DNA of 64,000 nucleotides from SVTX01 sp964526505. GTDB lineage: Bacteria > Bacillota > Clostridia > Oscillospirales > CAG-272. Shown one piece after another: positions 43,657 through 53,372 of this stretch (the stretch's first letter is position 1; each line of letters starts with the position of its first letter). The DNA is taken from positions 1-64,000 of the forward strand of contig CAZGJC010000001.1 of the NCBI GenBank assembly GCA_964526505.1, read 5' to 3'. The position numbers and the translations under genes are program-made. Below the pieces are notes generated by a model. That model searched no databases, was not told where the DNA came from, and saw nothing but the letters and a program-made list of their open reading frames with translations.

Positions 43657-45495
43657 ATGTGTGGAATAATCGGATATATAGGTGATGAGCAAGCGGCACC
43701 TATTCTTATAGACGGGCTTAGCAAACTCGAATATCGAGGATACGATTCGGCAGGAATTGCCGTTAGAAATAAAGATAATGATATAGAAGTTGTAAAGGCT
43801 TGCGGAAAACTTGTTGTTCTTTCAAAGAAGATAGAGGATGACGAGAAAGTTAACGGTTGCTCGGGGATAGGTCACACGAGATGGGCAACGCACGGCGTGC
43901 CGTCTGAAATAAACTCACATCCCCACGTGAGTTCCGATGGAGAAGTTGCACTTGTTCATAACGGAATCATTGAAAATTATATTGAATATAAAGAAAAACT
44001 TATCGCAGAAGGATATTCGTTTAAATCGGAAACGGACAGCGAAGTCGTTGCAAATATGCTTTCGTATTATTACAAAGAGTGCAACAAAAATCCCGAGGTG
44101 ACTATTTCGAAGGTAATGCATCTGATAGACGGTTCGTATGCTTTCGGAATAATGTTTAAAGACTACCCGGACGCAGTGTACGTTGCGAAAAACAAAAGTC
44201 CTCTTGTGATAGGTAAGGCATCCGATGGATTTTATGCGGCGTCTGACGTATCGGCACTTATATCTCATACGAGAAGCATTTATTATCTCGAAGATAAAGA
44301 AATGGCTGTATTGAAACGAGACGAAGCGAAGTTTTTGGACATTGACCTCACACCTTTAAACAAGGCGTGTGAAGAGATTTTGTGGGACGTTGAAACCGCA
44401 GAAAAAGGTGGATACGACTTTTTTATGCTCAAAGAAATAGAAGAGCAACCGAAAGCAGTGAACGATACTTTGGGCAGATATATACAGAACGGCGAAATAT
44501 CTCTTGAATCTGTCGGAATTACAGATGAACAGATAAGATCTCTTGAAAGAATTTATATTATTGCATGCGGTTCCGCTTATCACGTTGCGGAAATAGCAAA
44601 ATATGAAATAGAAAGAGTTGCGAAAATTCCCGTTGAAACAGAGGTTGCATCTGAGTTCAGATACAGAAACAGGGTTTTGGCGAAAAACTCCGCTGTGATA
44701 ATCGTATCGCAATCCGGTGAAACGGCAGATAGTATTGCGGCACTCAATTTTGCAAAAGACGCAGGTGTACCCGTATACGGCATTGTAAACGTTGTCGGTT
44801 CGGCTATTGCACGTGCATCCGATGGTGTTATGTATACCGTTGCGGGACCTGAAAAATCCGTGGCAACAACAAAAGCATACAGTGCCCAACTTATATGTGT
44901 ATATTTGCTTGCCATAAAGTTTGCGTTTGTCAGAGGAGAAATATCGAAATCCGAATACAAAGAATATATAACCGAGATTGCAACTCTTCCTGAAAAAATC
45001 AAAACTTGTTTTGAAGATAAAGAAAAAATCCAAACATTTGCAAACAGCATTTCAGATATTAAAGAAGCTTTCTTTATAGGCAGAGGCGTAGATTATGCTT
45101 TGGCTCTTGAAGGCAGTTTGAAGTTAAAGGAAATAAGTTACGTTCATTCCGATGCATATGCCGCAGGTGAATTAAAACACGGCACAATAAGTCTTATAGA
45201 AGACGGAACGCCGGTTATAGGAATAATGACGCAACAGGATTTACTTTCAAAGACCGCAAGTAATTTAAAAGAAGTTAAGAGTCGTGGTGCGTATGTTGTT
45301 GGACTTTCGCTTTGCGACAAGACGGAGATTGACGAAATTGCTGATTTTAAACTCTATGTTCCGCAGACGCTCCCTATGTTTACGTCAAGTCTCGCTGTTG
45401 TGCCACTTCAACTTTTGGCATACTACGTTGCAATTGCCAAAGGCAAAGACGTTGATAAACCCAGAAACCTTGCAAAGAGTGTTACTGTTGAGTAA
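43657..45495 (+). CDS. glmS: Glutamine-fructose-6-phosphate aminotransferase
   Basis: 612 aa. It makes glucosamine-6-phosphate. MCGIIGYIGDE places Cys2 as the N-terminal nucleophile after Met removal; GYDSAGIA, HTRWATHG, the two SIS domains (CGSAYHVAE, SQSGETADSIAAL) and the end DKPRNLAKSVTVE are canonical. Only 39 bases separate it from glmM, with a small GTCGC/GCGAC hairpin, so there is no room for a glmS ribozyme. Confidence 0.96.
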   Translation: MCGIIGYIGDEQAAPILIDGLSKLEYRGYDSAGIAVRNKDNDIEVVKACGKLVVLSKKIEDDEKVNGCSGIGHTRWATHGVPSEINSHPHVSSDGEVALVHNGIIENYIEYKEKLIAEGYSFKSETDSEVVANMLSYYYKECNKNPEVTISKVMHLIDGSYAFGIMFKDYPDAVYVAKNKSPLVIGKASDGFYAASDVSALISHTRSIYYLEDKEMAVLKRDEAKFLDIDLTPLNKACEEILWDVETAEKGGYDFFMLKEIEEQPKAVNDTLGRYIQNGEISLESVGITDEQIRSLERIYIIACGSAYHVAEIAKYEIERVAKIPVETEVASEFRYRNRVLAKNSAVIIVSQSGETADSIAALNFAKDAGVPVYGIVNVVGSAIARASDGVMYTVAGPEKSVATTKAYSAQLICVYLLAIKFAFVRGEISKSEYKEYITEIATLPEKIKTCFEDKEKIQTFANSISDIKEAFFIGRGVDYALALEGSLKLKEISYVHSDAYAAGELKHGTISLIEDGTPVIGIMTQQDLLSKTASNLKEVKSRGAYVVGLSLCDKTEIDEIADFKLYVPQTLPMFTSSLAVVPLQLLAYYVAIAKGKDVDKPRNLAKSVTVE

Positions 45496-45520
45496 TTTTA
45501 ATATTTGAGGAAAATAATAT

Positions 45521-46615
45521 ATGTCGAACTTGCTGGACTATATTTCTTGGAGAGGCGATCTTGAATTTACCGCCGACCCTTGCAACGAGGTTGACAATTT
45601 TATATTCTGCATGGCGTCGTATGTTGATTTTAACAGAACATACGAGAGTTACAATCCATCTGTTAAGATAAGCGTAAAAGAAGCGGCGAAATCGTATTGC
45701 AATTCTTTTGATATACAAGCGATTAAATTGTTCGGCGGTTCAATAATTCCATGGGAAAAAATTAAAGATTTGCTTTGCAAAATGGGAAATAGCCGAAGAT
45801 TTGCAAACGTGGGAATTTCGGATTTTGTAAATGAAGTCGATTATAACGGCGAAATGCAATTTTCAGCAGTGACATATCATTTGAGCAAAGATGAAATGTT
45901 TATTGCGTTCCGTGGCACTGACGGTACACTTGTAGGGTGGAAAGAGGATTTTCGTCTTGCATATTTGGAGACTGTGCCTGCTCAAAAGCGAGCGGTGAGA
46001 TATCTTGAATACGTAGCAAATAAATATCCCGAAAAAAATTTTTACGTGGGTGGTCACTCAAAGGGCGGCAATCTTGCAAAATATTCGGCAATATATGCCA
46101 CGCCGTCCGTATCCGAGCGTATACTGGAAGTCTTTAATAATGATGGTCCCGGGTTTTTAAGAAATTCGGTCAATCCCGAACAGGTTTCTAAAATAGAAAA
46201 GCGAATAAAAAATTTTATTCCTCAATCGTCTCTTGTCGGTCAAATGCTTGAACACAACGGTCGGGAAATTATAGTCAAGAGCAATTATATCGGTGTATAT
46301 CAACATGATATATTCGGATGGGAAATTATGGGTAACCACGCTGTGAAATTAAAGAAATTCACACGTACGGGAGAGATTAACCGAGAAATATTCGGTATAC
46401 GCATAAATGCGATGAGCATCGATGAACGAAAAGAGTTTATCGACACTTTCTGTCGAATTATAGATGCACTTGATGCAAAAACCATCGGAGATTTATCTGA
46501 GGCGAAAATAAAAAATACGGCACTTATGATTAAAGGTTTCAGCGGTTTGGAAAAAGAAAAAAAGCAACTTATGCTTGACGTTCTTTCACGATTGCTCCAC
46601 GGAGAAAAAAGTTGA
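45521..46615 (+). CDS. DUF2974/Mbeg1-like alpha/beta hydrolase
   Basis: 364 aa. Starts MSNLLDYISWRGDLEF, typical of the family, then AFRGTDGTLVGWKEDF and the nucleophile elbow YVGGHSKGGNLAKYSA with Ser, VFNNDGPGF, and YQHDIFGWEI carrying the likely His. A lipase-like triad is therefore intact. No signal peptide. Substrate unknown. It is the last gene of the amino-sugar operon and is followed by a strong terminator. Confidence 0.85.
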   Translation: MSNLLDYISWRGDLEFTADPCNEVDNFIFCMASYVDFNRTYESYNPSVKISVKEAAKSYCNSFDIQAIKLFGGSIIPWEKIKDLLCKMGNSRRFANVGISDFVNEVDYNGEMQFSAVTYHLSKDEMFIAFRGTDGTLVGWKEDFRLAYLETVPAQKRAVRYLEYVANKYPEKNFYVGGHSKGGNLAKYSAIYATPSVSERILEVFNNDGPGFLRNSVNPEQVSKIEKRIKNFIPQSSLVGQMLEHNGREIIVKSNYIGVYQHDIFGWEIMGNHAVKLKKFTRTGEINREIFGIRINAMSIDERKEFIDTFCRIIDALDAKTIGDLSEAKIKNTALMIKGFSGLEKEKKQLMLDVLSRLLHGEKS

Positions 46616-46624
46616 TATGTTATA

Positions 46625-46659
46625 AAAAAGGAAGCACGACGAAATCGTGCTTCCTTTTT
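46625..46659. terminator. Bidirectional terminator
   Basis: AAAAAGGAAGCACGA / TCGTGCTTCCTTTTT around a CGAAA loop; serves the convergent hydrolase and khpA genes. Confidence 0.88.
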
Positions 46660-46674
46660 GCAATATTGTAAAAG

Positions 46675-46911
46675 TTATCTGATGTCAACGTTAACTCTTT
46701 TTCCGCAATTGGATGATGCGGCTTTTATGACAGTACGTATTGCTTTTGCAATGCGACCGTGCTTTCCGATAACCATACCCATATCATCAGGTGCTACGCT
46801 AAGCACGAGATTTATAGACGTTTCGGTTTCACTTGACGTTACCGTAACTTCATCCGGGTTATCAACAATAGCGGTTGCAATATTGCGTAACGTTTCTTTT
46901 AAGTCTACCAT
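46675..46911 (-). CDS. khpA: KH-domain RNA-binding protein KhpA
   Basis: 78 aa. Single KH domain with MGMVIGKHGRIAKAIRTVIKAA containing the GxxG loop (GKHG). KhpA partners KhpB in RNA binding and cell elongation. Located directly after rpsP, as in most Firmicutes, where it is called ylqC. Here it ends the operon; rimM and trmD do not follow. Confidence 0.93.
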   Translation of the reverse strand: MVDLKETLRNIATAIVDNPDEVTVTSSETETSINLVLSVAPDDMGMVIGKHGRIAKAIRTVIKAASSNCGKRVNVDIR

Positions 46912-46989
46912 AAAATTCTCCTGCCGTATATACGGTTTTTAGTGTGGATTTCAAAGAAATTCCGCTTGATTTTTGCTCAATAGCCTATA

Positions 46990-47232
46990 TTAGTCAATAA
47001 TACCGGACTTTTTGAGAAGTGCTTTAACTGTTTCCGTGGGCTGTGCACCGTTTTTGATCCAGTTGTTTGCCTTGTCAGCGTCAATCTTGATTTCCACGGG
47101 AGTGGAAGTGGGATTGTAGTAGCCGATTTCTTCGATGAAACGACCGTCTCTGGGGTAACGGCTATCTGCAACAACTACTCTGTAAAAGGGGGCTTTCTTT
47201 GCACCCATTCTTCTTAATCTGATCTTTACCAT
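46990..47232 (-). CDS. rpsP: 30S ribosomal protein S16
   Basis: 80 aa. [35 protein letters not shown] split over the typical motifs identifies S16, with GYYNP and [12 protein letters not shown] further on. Ribosome site GGAGGAC. Third gene of ylxM-ffh-rpsP-khpA. Confidence 0.96.
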   Translation of the reverse strand: MVKIRLRRMGAKKAPFYRVVVADSRYPRDGRFIEEIGYYNPTSTPVEIKIDADKANNWIKNGAQPTETVKALLKKSGIID

Positions 47233-47322
47233 TTTTTTTGTCCTCCAAAATATAAATGAAAAATATTTTTATCTATTACGCTTGTGCGTTAACAGCAAAT
47301 TGATATGATCCGGAAGGTCATA

Positions 47323-48672
47323 TTAAAAAGGGAATTTCATTTTTCCCAAAGCCTTTTTTCCTTGACGGGATTTACCCATATCGGAAAATTGCTTCATCAT
47401 TTTTTTGATCTGGTCATATTGCTTTAAAAGTTTATTGACTTCTTCGACGCTTGTTCCGCTGCCGTTTGCCACTCTGACCTTGCGTGATGCATTCAGCAAT
47501 TCCGGATGTTCACGCTCTTTTTTTGTCATGGATTTTATAATCGCTTCTTGATGAATCAATGTTTTCTCGTCGACTTTTGCACCCTTTAATGCACCCGGCT
47601 TGATTCCGGGTATCATGCCTGCGAGTTGTTCAAGACTTCCCATTCCTCGAAGTTGTTGCATTTGATCCATATAGTCATCAAGAGTGAATATGGACTGACG
47701 AAGTTTTTCTTCGAGTTCTGCGGCTTTTTTTTCGTCGTATTGAGCCTGTGCTTTATCAATAAGAGTAAGTACGTCGCCCATGCCGAGAATTCTTCTCGCC
47801 ATGCGGTCGGGATGAAAGGGTTCTATTGCATCGAGTTTTTCACCCATACCAACATATTTTATGGGTTTGCCCGTAACGTATCTTATCGAAAGTGCCGCAC
47901 CGCCACGAGTGTCGCCGTCAAGTTTTGTGAGAATGACGCCCGTGATATCAAGTAGATTGTTAAACGTTTCTGCAACATTGACGGACTCTTGACCGATCAT
48001 CGAATCTACTGTTAGTAATATTTCGGTGGGATTTACAGCACTTTTAATATCGGTGAGTTCTTTCATTAAGAGTTCATCGATTTGAAGACGTCCGGCGGTA
48101 TCTATAAATACCATATCAAAGCTCTTTTGATTTGCGTATTTTATACCTTCTGTGGCAATTTTAACGGGAGAAATTTTATCACCCATTGAGAAAACGGGGA
48201 TTGAAAGTTTTTCGCCCACAACTTCCAACTGCTTAATTGCCGCAGGACGATAAACGTCACATGCCACGAGCAGGGGATTTTTTCCTTGCTTTTTATAAAG
48301 TCCCGCAAGTTTCCCGGCATGTGTTGTTTTGCCCGCACCTTGTAAGCCGACCATCATAATTATTGTAGGGGGCTTGGAAGCGATTTCAAGTTTTGCATTT
48401 GTGCCACCCATAAGAGAAGTGAGTTCTTCACAAACAATCTTGATTACCTGTTGTCCGGGGTTGAGAGATTCCAAAACCTCAGAGCCTACCGCACGTTCGG
48501 AAACTGTTTTTATAAAATCACGAACAACTTTAAAGTTGACATCCGCTTCAAGCAAGGCGAGTTTGATTTCACGCATTCCTGCTTTAACGTCTGATTCGGT
48601 AAGTTTTCCTTTGTTTTTAAATTTTCTGAAGGCGTTTTCAAGTTTTTCACTCAAACTTTCAAACATTGACAT
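47323..48672 (-). CDS. ffh: Signal recognition particle protein Ffh
   Basis: 449 aa. N domain (1-90), GTPase G domain with GLQGAGKTTHAGKLA, DTAGRLQID and TKLDGDTRGGAALS, and the methionine-rich M domain from about 325 with GMIPGIKPGALKG and MTKKEREHPELL...RVANGSGT for 4.5S RNA and signal binding. ATG 48672 has AGGAGG eight bases upstream; an earlier in-frame ATG overlaps that site. Downstream of ylxM. Confidence 0.96.
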   Translation of the reverse strand: MSMFESLSEKLENAFRKFKNKGKLTESDVKAGMREIKLALLEADVNFKVVRDFIKTVSERAVGSEVLESLNPGQQVIKIVCEELTSLMGGTNAKLEIASKPPTIIMMVGLQGAGKTTHAGKLAGLYKKQGKNPLLVACDVYRPAAIKQLEVVGEKLSIPVFSMGDKISPVKIATEGIKYANQKSFDMVFIDTAGRLQIDELLMKELTDIKSAVNPTEILLTVDSMIGQESVNVAETFNNLLDITGVILTKLDGDTRGGAALSIRYVTGKPIKYVGMGEKLDAIEPFHPDRMARRILGMGDVLTLIDKAQAQYDEKKAAELEEKLRQSIFTLDDYMDQMQQLRGMGSLEQLAGMIPGIKPGALKGAKVDEKTLIHQEAIIKSMTKKEREHPELLNASRKVRVANGSGTSVEEVNKLLKQYDQIKKMMKQFSDMGKSRQGKKALGKMKFPF

Positions 48673-48701
48673 GGCGTATTCCTCCTTCAAAATTTGTGTG
48701 A

Positions 48702-49034
48702 TTATTCTATACTTTCGATTATTTTCTTTATTTCGGTTTTAAGAGCTTCGGACGCATTCTGCTTTTCACAAATTTCCAATGCACTTGACGCATGGCACTG
48801 TGCATTGTGGAATTTCCTTGCAAGACCAAGTTTTTCTTCGTAAAAAAACAGTTCATCTTCCGCTTTCTTTATAATATCCCGAACTCCCTGACGGGAAATC
48901 TGCATTTCGTTGGCTATTTCGGACAATGACATATCATTATTATAATAGTAATCAAGAACTGTTCTTTTTCGTTCTGTCAATACGTCCCCGTAAAAATCAA
49001 GGAGAAATGACACATTAAGATTTTTTTCAAACAC
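48702..49034 (-). CDS. ylxM: YlxM-family putative helix-turn-helix SRP accessory protein
   Basis: 110 aa. FLLDFYGDVLTERKRTVLDYYY and SLSEIANEMQISRQGVRDIIKKAE are characteristic; the helix-turn-helix resembles sigma region 4. YlxM binds the SRP complex in streptococci. GTG 49034 with GAGG upstream is chosen because it gives the family's normal start (FEKNLNVS) and length; a longer frame would run through the promoter. Confidence 0.9.
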   Translation of the reverse strand: MFEKNLNVSFLLDFYGDVLTERKRTVLDYYYNNDMSLSEIANEMQISRQGVRDIIKKAEDELFFYEEKLGLARKFHNAQCHASSALEICEKQNASEALKTEIKKIIESIE

Positions 49035-49077
49035 GAAAATATACCTCGATTTTGATGTAAAGCAAATCACTTTACAG

Positions 49078-49106
49078 ATTATATCACACATTGCGGTAGA
49101 TGTCAA
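49078..49106 (-). promoter_or_regulatory. SigmaA promoter of ylxM-ffh-rpsP-khpA
   Basis: Minus strand TTGACA (49101-49106), 17 bp spacer, TATAAT (49078-49083). Confidence 0.8.
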
Positions 49107-49210
49107 TAGTTTTATGGCAATTTTTAAAATTTTTCGTACGGATTATTATAATTATTCAAAATAATGGAAATAATCATTTTGCGGTTATCTTTGTGCGTTC
49201 CGGGGGCGTT

Positions 49211-50092
49211 ATGTGTCGGAAATTTTTAAATGGAATTTTTGTGTTTGCGGTTATATGTGTATGCACTATTATATTTTCATCGAGCGTATTAGAAAGAGAT
49301 GATATAACACCTCCGTGTATACGTCTGAAAAACGGTGACTGCATAAAATCATTGATTGGAGAAGGCATTTCTTTTTTGCCATTTCTTGATATTATCGATA
49401 ACGTAACACCGTATGAAAAAATAAAAGTGAAAGTGGATTCGTCGGATGTTGATATATATAAAGTCGGCGTATATTATGCAACCGTTACGGCAATGGACAA
49501 TTCCGGTAATTTATCAAGCGAAGTGATAAAAGTATTTATTTACAGTGAAGATATTACAAATGAAGAACTTATTGAACTGATACGCCATGACGTTTTGGAA
49601 ATTTTAGACGAGTGTGCGACAAAAGAAGAAATATGTCGCAAAATATACTCATTTGTAAAGGAGAAGATACGTTATGGAAAATCGATTAATACCGATGATT
49701 ATCTGCAATCTGCTTATTATGGAATGATTTACGGCATCGGAGACTGTTTTACGTCTTGTTCGCTTGCAAGATCGTTTTTGGATTGTTTTAACATAGAATA
49801 TAAAACCGTAAAGAGAAGTGATGGATACACATCGGATACTCACTATTGGTTGCTTGTAAACGTGGGAGATGAGGGAAGTGATGCGTGGTATCATCTTGAC
49901 TGTACACGTCTGAAATACCAGCCTTATCTTATGGGATGTCTTATGACGGATGCACAACTTGAACGTTACTGTAATTACAGATATTCGTATACGGGACAAA
50001 ATAGTGATTTGTATTTTTATCGATACGAAAAAGAGTTGTTTCCTAATACGGAAACGAAAGTCATAACTGCGGTATATATGGAGGAACAATGA
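49211..50092 (+). CDS. Exported transglutaminase-like protein, first gene of Dlt-like operon
   Basis: 293 aa. An N-terminal membrane segment (8-25) exports the protein. A short Ig-like beta domain (about 50-112, ending TAMDNSGNLSSEVIKVFIY) precedes a transglutaminase-core domain with Cys179 in GIGDCFTSC, His211 in THYWLLV and Asp230 in YHLDCTR. Bacterial members act as peptidases or amide-bond transferases on cell-surface substrates. ATG 49211 is chosen with GGGGGC just upstream; the spacing is short, so a nearby upstream start is possible. It overlaps the adenylating enzyme by ATGA, tying it to that pathway. A TATAAT at 49147-49152 without a good -35 box may be its promoter. Confidence 0.82.
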   Translation: MCRKFLNGIFVFAVICVCTIIFSSSVLERDDITPPCIRLKNGDCIKSLIGEGISFLPFLDIIDNVTPYEKIKVKVDSSDVDIYKVGVYYATVTAMDNSGNLSSEVIKVFIYSEDITNEELIELIRHDVLEILDECATKEEICRKIYSFVKEKIRYGKSINTDDYLQSAYYGMIYGIGDCFTSCSLARSFLDCFNIEYKTVKRSDGYTSDTHYWLLVNVGDEGSDAWYHLDCTRLKYQPYLMGCLMTDAQLERYCNYRYSYTGQNSDLYFYRYEKELFPNTETKVITAVYMEEQ

Positions 50093-51612
50093 ATTTTTTA
50101 AGAAAAAACATTCTCGAATATCTTGAAGATGCCGTAAAGACTCATCCATACAAGATTGCGTTTTCTGATGAAAATCACGGTTATAATTTTTTTGAAGTAT
50201 ATGATATGGCACGTCACATCGGAAGTTATATTTCATCTGTTGTCGGCACGGGAGAGTGTGTTGCAATTTTTATGGACAGAAGTGCCGAGGCGATAATTGC
50301 GTTTTTGGGAGCGGTTTATGCCGGTTGTTTTTATGTTTGCATCGACGTAAATGCACCGATTTTTCAAATTAAGTCGATCTTTGATACGACTACGCCGAAA
50401 ATTGTAATTTACGACGAGAAATTTGAAGACATTTTGGAAAGCTTATGCCGTGATGTTTGCAAGGCAAAATTCTGCGACACTCGAATATACACGATAAATG
50501 AGGTAGAACTTGACAAAATACGCCGAGAGCAAACAGATGCGGATATTATGTATATTGTGTTTACGTCGGGTTCTACCGGTGTACCAAAAGGAGTCTGTGT
50601 CTCACATGCATCTGTGATAGACTACACAGAAGCACTTTGCGAAACACTTGGATTTGATGAGAACTGCGTATTCGCTTGTCAGTCAGCTTTGTTTTCGGAT
50701 GCACCGTTAAAAGAGATTATGACAACGCTTAAATGTGGTTGTACTACGTATCTTGTGCCGAGTGAGATTTTTAAAACGCCGTATATTTTATGTGATTTTT
50801 TGAATAGCCATAAAATAAATGCAGTTTGCTGGGTTCCGACGGCATTAAGTTTGATATCATCACTGGGATTGCTTGAAAAAAATAAGCCGATGTATCTTGA
50901 TAAAATTTGTTTTATGGGAGAGGAATTTTCAAGAGGAGAATATTTGAAATGGCGAGCGGCGTATCCGAAAGCATTTTTTTGCAATTTATACGGTCCTACC
51001 GAGGCTACCGGTACGTCTTGCTTCTGGGTGGCGAACAGAGAAATTGCCTGCGGTGAATCTATACCCATCGGAAAACCTTTTCCCAACACTCAAATATTGC
51101 TGATAGGTCAAGACGGAAACATAGTGTCAAAAGAAGATACTTGTAAATTTGGCGAAATATATATCAAAGGCAGGTGTTTGAGCAACGGATATTACAATGA
51201 TTCTGTAAGATCGAACAACGTGTTTGTTCAAAACCCGTTAAATGAACTTTACCGTGACATAGTGTATAAGACCGGGGATATTGCCAAGTACAACAAGTTT
51301 GGAGAACTTGTTTTTGTTTGTCGTTCCGATTTGCAAGTTAAACGAGGAGGACGTCGTATTGAACTGACGAGTATAGAATCCGTTGCCAAAAACTGTGGTG
51401 AGGTAACTTCTGCCTGCTGTATTTATTTTAAAGAGAATGATAAAATAGTTTTGTTTTATACGGGAGATGTTGATAATGCATCTTTGTATGTTGGTTTAAA
51501 AACTTATTTGCCCAAATATCATTTGCCTGACAGAATAGTCCAAATTAAGGAAATGCCGACTACGCCCACGGGGAAAACGGACAGAAACAAACTATTCGAA
51601 ATGTATAACTGA
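50089..51612 (+). CDS. DltA-like adenylating enzyme (amino-acid or acyl activating)
   Basis: 507 aa. ANL superfamily: A3 loop FTSGSTGVPKGVCVSH (159-173), A5 NLYGPTEATGTS, A7 YKTGDIAKY, A8 RSDLQVKRGGRRIELTSIE, and A10 TPTGKTDRNKL with catalytic Lys496. Asp204 in LFSDAPLKEI sits where amino-acid-activating domains bind the amino group, but the preceding FD pattern is altered (SDAP instead of FDAS). With the carrier protein and MBOAT downstream it is the activating step of a DltABCD-like surface acylation. The amino acid, if D-alanine, cannot be proved from sequence. Confidence 0.88.
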   Translation: MNFLRKNILEYLEDAVKTHPYKIAFSDENHGYNFFEVYDMARHIGSYISSVVGTGECVAIFMDRSAEAIIAFLGAVYAGCFYVCIDVNAPIFQIKSIFDTTTPKIVIYDEKFEDILESLCRDVCKAKFCDTRIYTINEVELDKIRREQTDADIMYIVFTSGSTGVPKGVCVSHASVIDYTEALCETLGFDENCVFACQSALFSDAPLKEIMTTLKCGCTTYLVPSEIFKTPYILCDFLNSHKINAVCWVPTALSLISSLGLLEKNKPMYLDKICFMGEEFSRGEYLKWRAAYPKAFFCNLYGPTEATGTSCFWVANREIACGESIPIGKPFPNTQILLIGQDGNIVSKEDTCKFGEIYIKGRCLSNGYYNDSVRSNNVFVQNPLNELYRDIVYKTGDIAKYNKFGELVFVCRSDLQVKRGGRRIELTSIESVAKNCGEVTSACCIYFKENDKIVLFYTGDVDNASLYVGLKTYLPKYHLPDRIVQIKEMPTTPTGKTDRNKLFEMYN

Positions 51613-51625
51613 GGAGCGATGCAAG

Positions 51626-51853
51626 ATGAACGAACTTGTTGATTTATTGTCGGATATACGACCGGATGTGGATTTTATAAATGAAACAAGACTTATGGAT
51701 GACTGTATACTTGATTCTCTTGATGTTGTAACGATTATTACCGAAATAGTCGAAAGGTTCGACGTTTCTATATCTCCTGAGAATATAACGTCTGAAAATT
51801 TTAATTCGGCGAATCGTTTGTACAAACTTATATTGAGTCTTGGGAATAGATAA
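51626..51853 (+). CDS. Acyl/peptidyl carrier protein (DltC-like)
   Basis: 75 aa. Carrier fold with Ser31 in CILDSLDVVTI, the DSL site for 4'-phosphopantetheine attachment. ATG follows a GGAG-containing spacer 13 bases after the adenylating enzyme. Its size and position identify it as the carrier that receives the activated group and passes it to the membrane acyltransferase. A phosphopantetheinyl transferase must be encoded elsewhere. Confidence 0.9.
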   Translation: MNELVDLLSDIRPDVDFINETRLMDDCILDSLDVVTIITEIVERFDVSISPENITSENFNSANRLYKLILSLGNR

Positions 51854-51854
51854 A

Positions 51855-53348
51855 ATGGAATTTACGTCGTGGATATTTGTGGCGTTCTTTATTTGTACAT
51901 TGTTTTTGTACTACCGTATAAAGTATAAATTCCAATGGAGTGTCCTGCTTATTGCAAGTGTTTTTTTCTATTGGTCGACCGATTTCAGATTTTGTTTGTT
52001 TATTTTATTTACATCTTTTTCTGTTTGGATTGGCGGAATTGCAATGGAACGCTTAAAGCGGAGAAAAAAGACAATTCTTTGCATTGTCATTTTGTTGAAC
52101 GTTTTTATTTTAATTGCCTTGAAATTTCGCAATTTGATGTTAACAGGTGTGCTTGATATAACGCAAACTCAAAAAATATTTCTTCCTCTCGGAATATCAT
52201 ATTATACTCTCCAAAGTATAGGTTACATCATAGACCTATACCGTGGCAATACTGAATGTGAAAAAAGTTATGCTAAGTTTTTCCTGTTTGTCGCTTTCTT
52301 TCCACAACTTGTGCAGGGACCCATATCAAGATATGGGCAGCTTGCAGAACAATTTTACGAGCCTCACTACTTTCGGTGGAACGTTATATCTTCGTCCTTT
52401 TTGCGTATTTCATTCGGTTACTTTAAAAAGATAGTTATTGCCGATGCTGTTTTTGGCGTTGTTAAAACAATCTCATCATTGCCGGATGTTTACAATGGCG
52501 GTTACATGCTTGTACTTATAATTGCCTATTCTGTGACAATATACGCAGATTTTACTGGTGGAATGGATATAGCGATTGGCGTAGGGGAAGCGTTTGATTT
52601 AAAAATGGCGGAAAATTTCAACCGACCGTTTGCGTCTGAAAATTTTGCGGAATACTGGAAAAGATGGCATATATCCCTGGGTGCGTGGTTTCAGGACTAC
52701 ATATTCTATCCGCTTTCGGTTAGCAAACCAATGCAAAAGATTTTCAAATTGTGCAGAAATAAATTCGGCAAAAAAATCGGAAGACGAATACCTGTTTATA
52801 TTTCTACATTGATTGTTTGGTTTGTGACGGGGATGTGGCACGGGTTGAGTTTTAATTTCATTACATGGGGAATTATCTGTGGCATAATTCTTATTATTTC
52901 ACAAGAATTAAAGCCGGCATATGCTAAATTTCACGGCAAATACCCGCATCTTTCAAAGACGAAATATTATAAAATGTTTTGCAGGGTAAGAACATTTTTC
53001 ATAGTCGGCTCTGTTCGTTTGTTGGATTTATACCAAGACGTGTGCCGTGCGTTCGCAAATTTTGCAAGTATATTTTATTGCTCGGATGGATGGATTGATA
53101 TATTTTACAATGGCGGTCTGTTGCACCTTATTAGTCTTGATAAGTGCGTGACGGTAACGGTTGGGGTATTGCTCATATATATTGTGAGCAAACAGAGAAG
53201 CGATACGAAAACGTACTTGCAACGTAAGATATGCAATAGCCCGATGTTGACATGTTTATGCTTATCGTTTATAACGATTGCAATAGTGCTTTTCGGTTCG
53301 TATGGATTAGAATACGATGTATCGGCATTTATATACAACAAATTCTAA
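51855..53348 (+). CDS. MBOAT-family O-acyltransferase (DltB/AlgI-like)
   Basis: 497 aa, about 11-12 membrane helices. MBOAT signatures: FLPLGISYYTLQSIGYIIDLYRG, FFPQLVQGPISRY, DFTGGMDIAIG, ENFNRPF..NFAEYWKRWHISLGAW, and the catalytic His329 in TGMWHGLSFNFITWG. AlgI and DltB move an acyl group from a cytoplasmic carrier to an extracytoplasmic polymer. ATG 51855 lies two bases after the carrier protein stop; an in-frame TTG 15 bases earlier overlaps that gene and is less likely. Confidence 0.9.
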   Translation: MEFTSWIFVAFFICTLFLYYRIKYKFQWSVLLIASVFFYWSTDFRFCLFILFTSFSVWIGGIAMERLKRRKKTILCIVILLNVFILIALKFRNLMLTGVLDITQTQKIFLPLGISYYTLQSIGYIIDLYRGNTECEKSYAKFFLFVAFFPQLVQGPISRYGQLAEQFYEPHYFRWNVISSSFLRISFGYFKKIVIADAVFGVVKTISSLPDVYNGGYMLVLIIAYSVTIYADFTGGMDIAIGVGEAFDLKMAENFNRPFASENFAEYWKRWHISLGAWFQDYIFYPLSVSKPMQKIFKLCRNKFGKKIGRRIPVYISTLIVWFVTGMWHGLSFNFITWGIICGIILIISQELKPAYAKFHGKYPHLSKTKYYKMFCRVRTFFIVGSVRLLDLYQDVCRAFANFASIFYCSDGWIDIFYNGGLLHLISLDKCVTVTVGVLLIYIVSKQRSDTKTYLQRKICNSPMLTCLCLSFITIAIVLFGSYGLEYDVSAFIYNKF

Positions 53349-53372
53349 ACAATGAGTTGAAAAATAAAGTGT

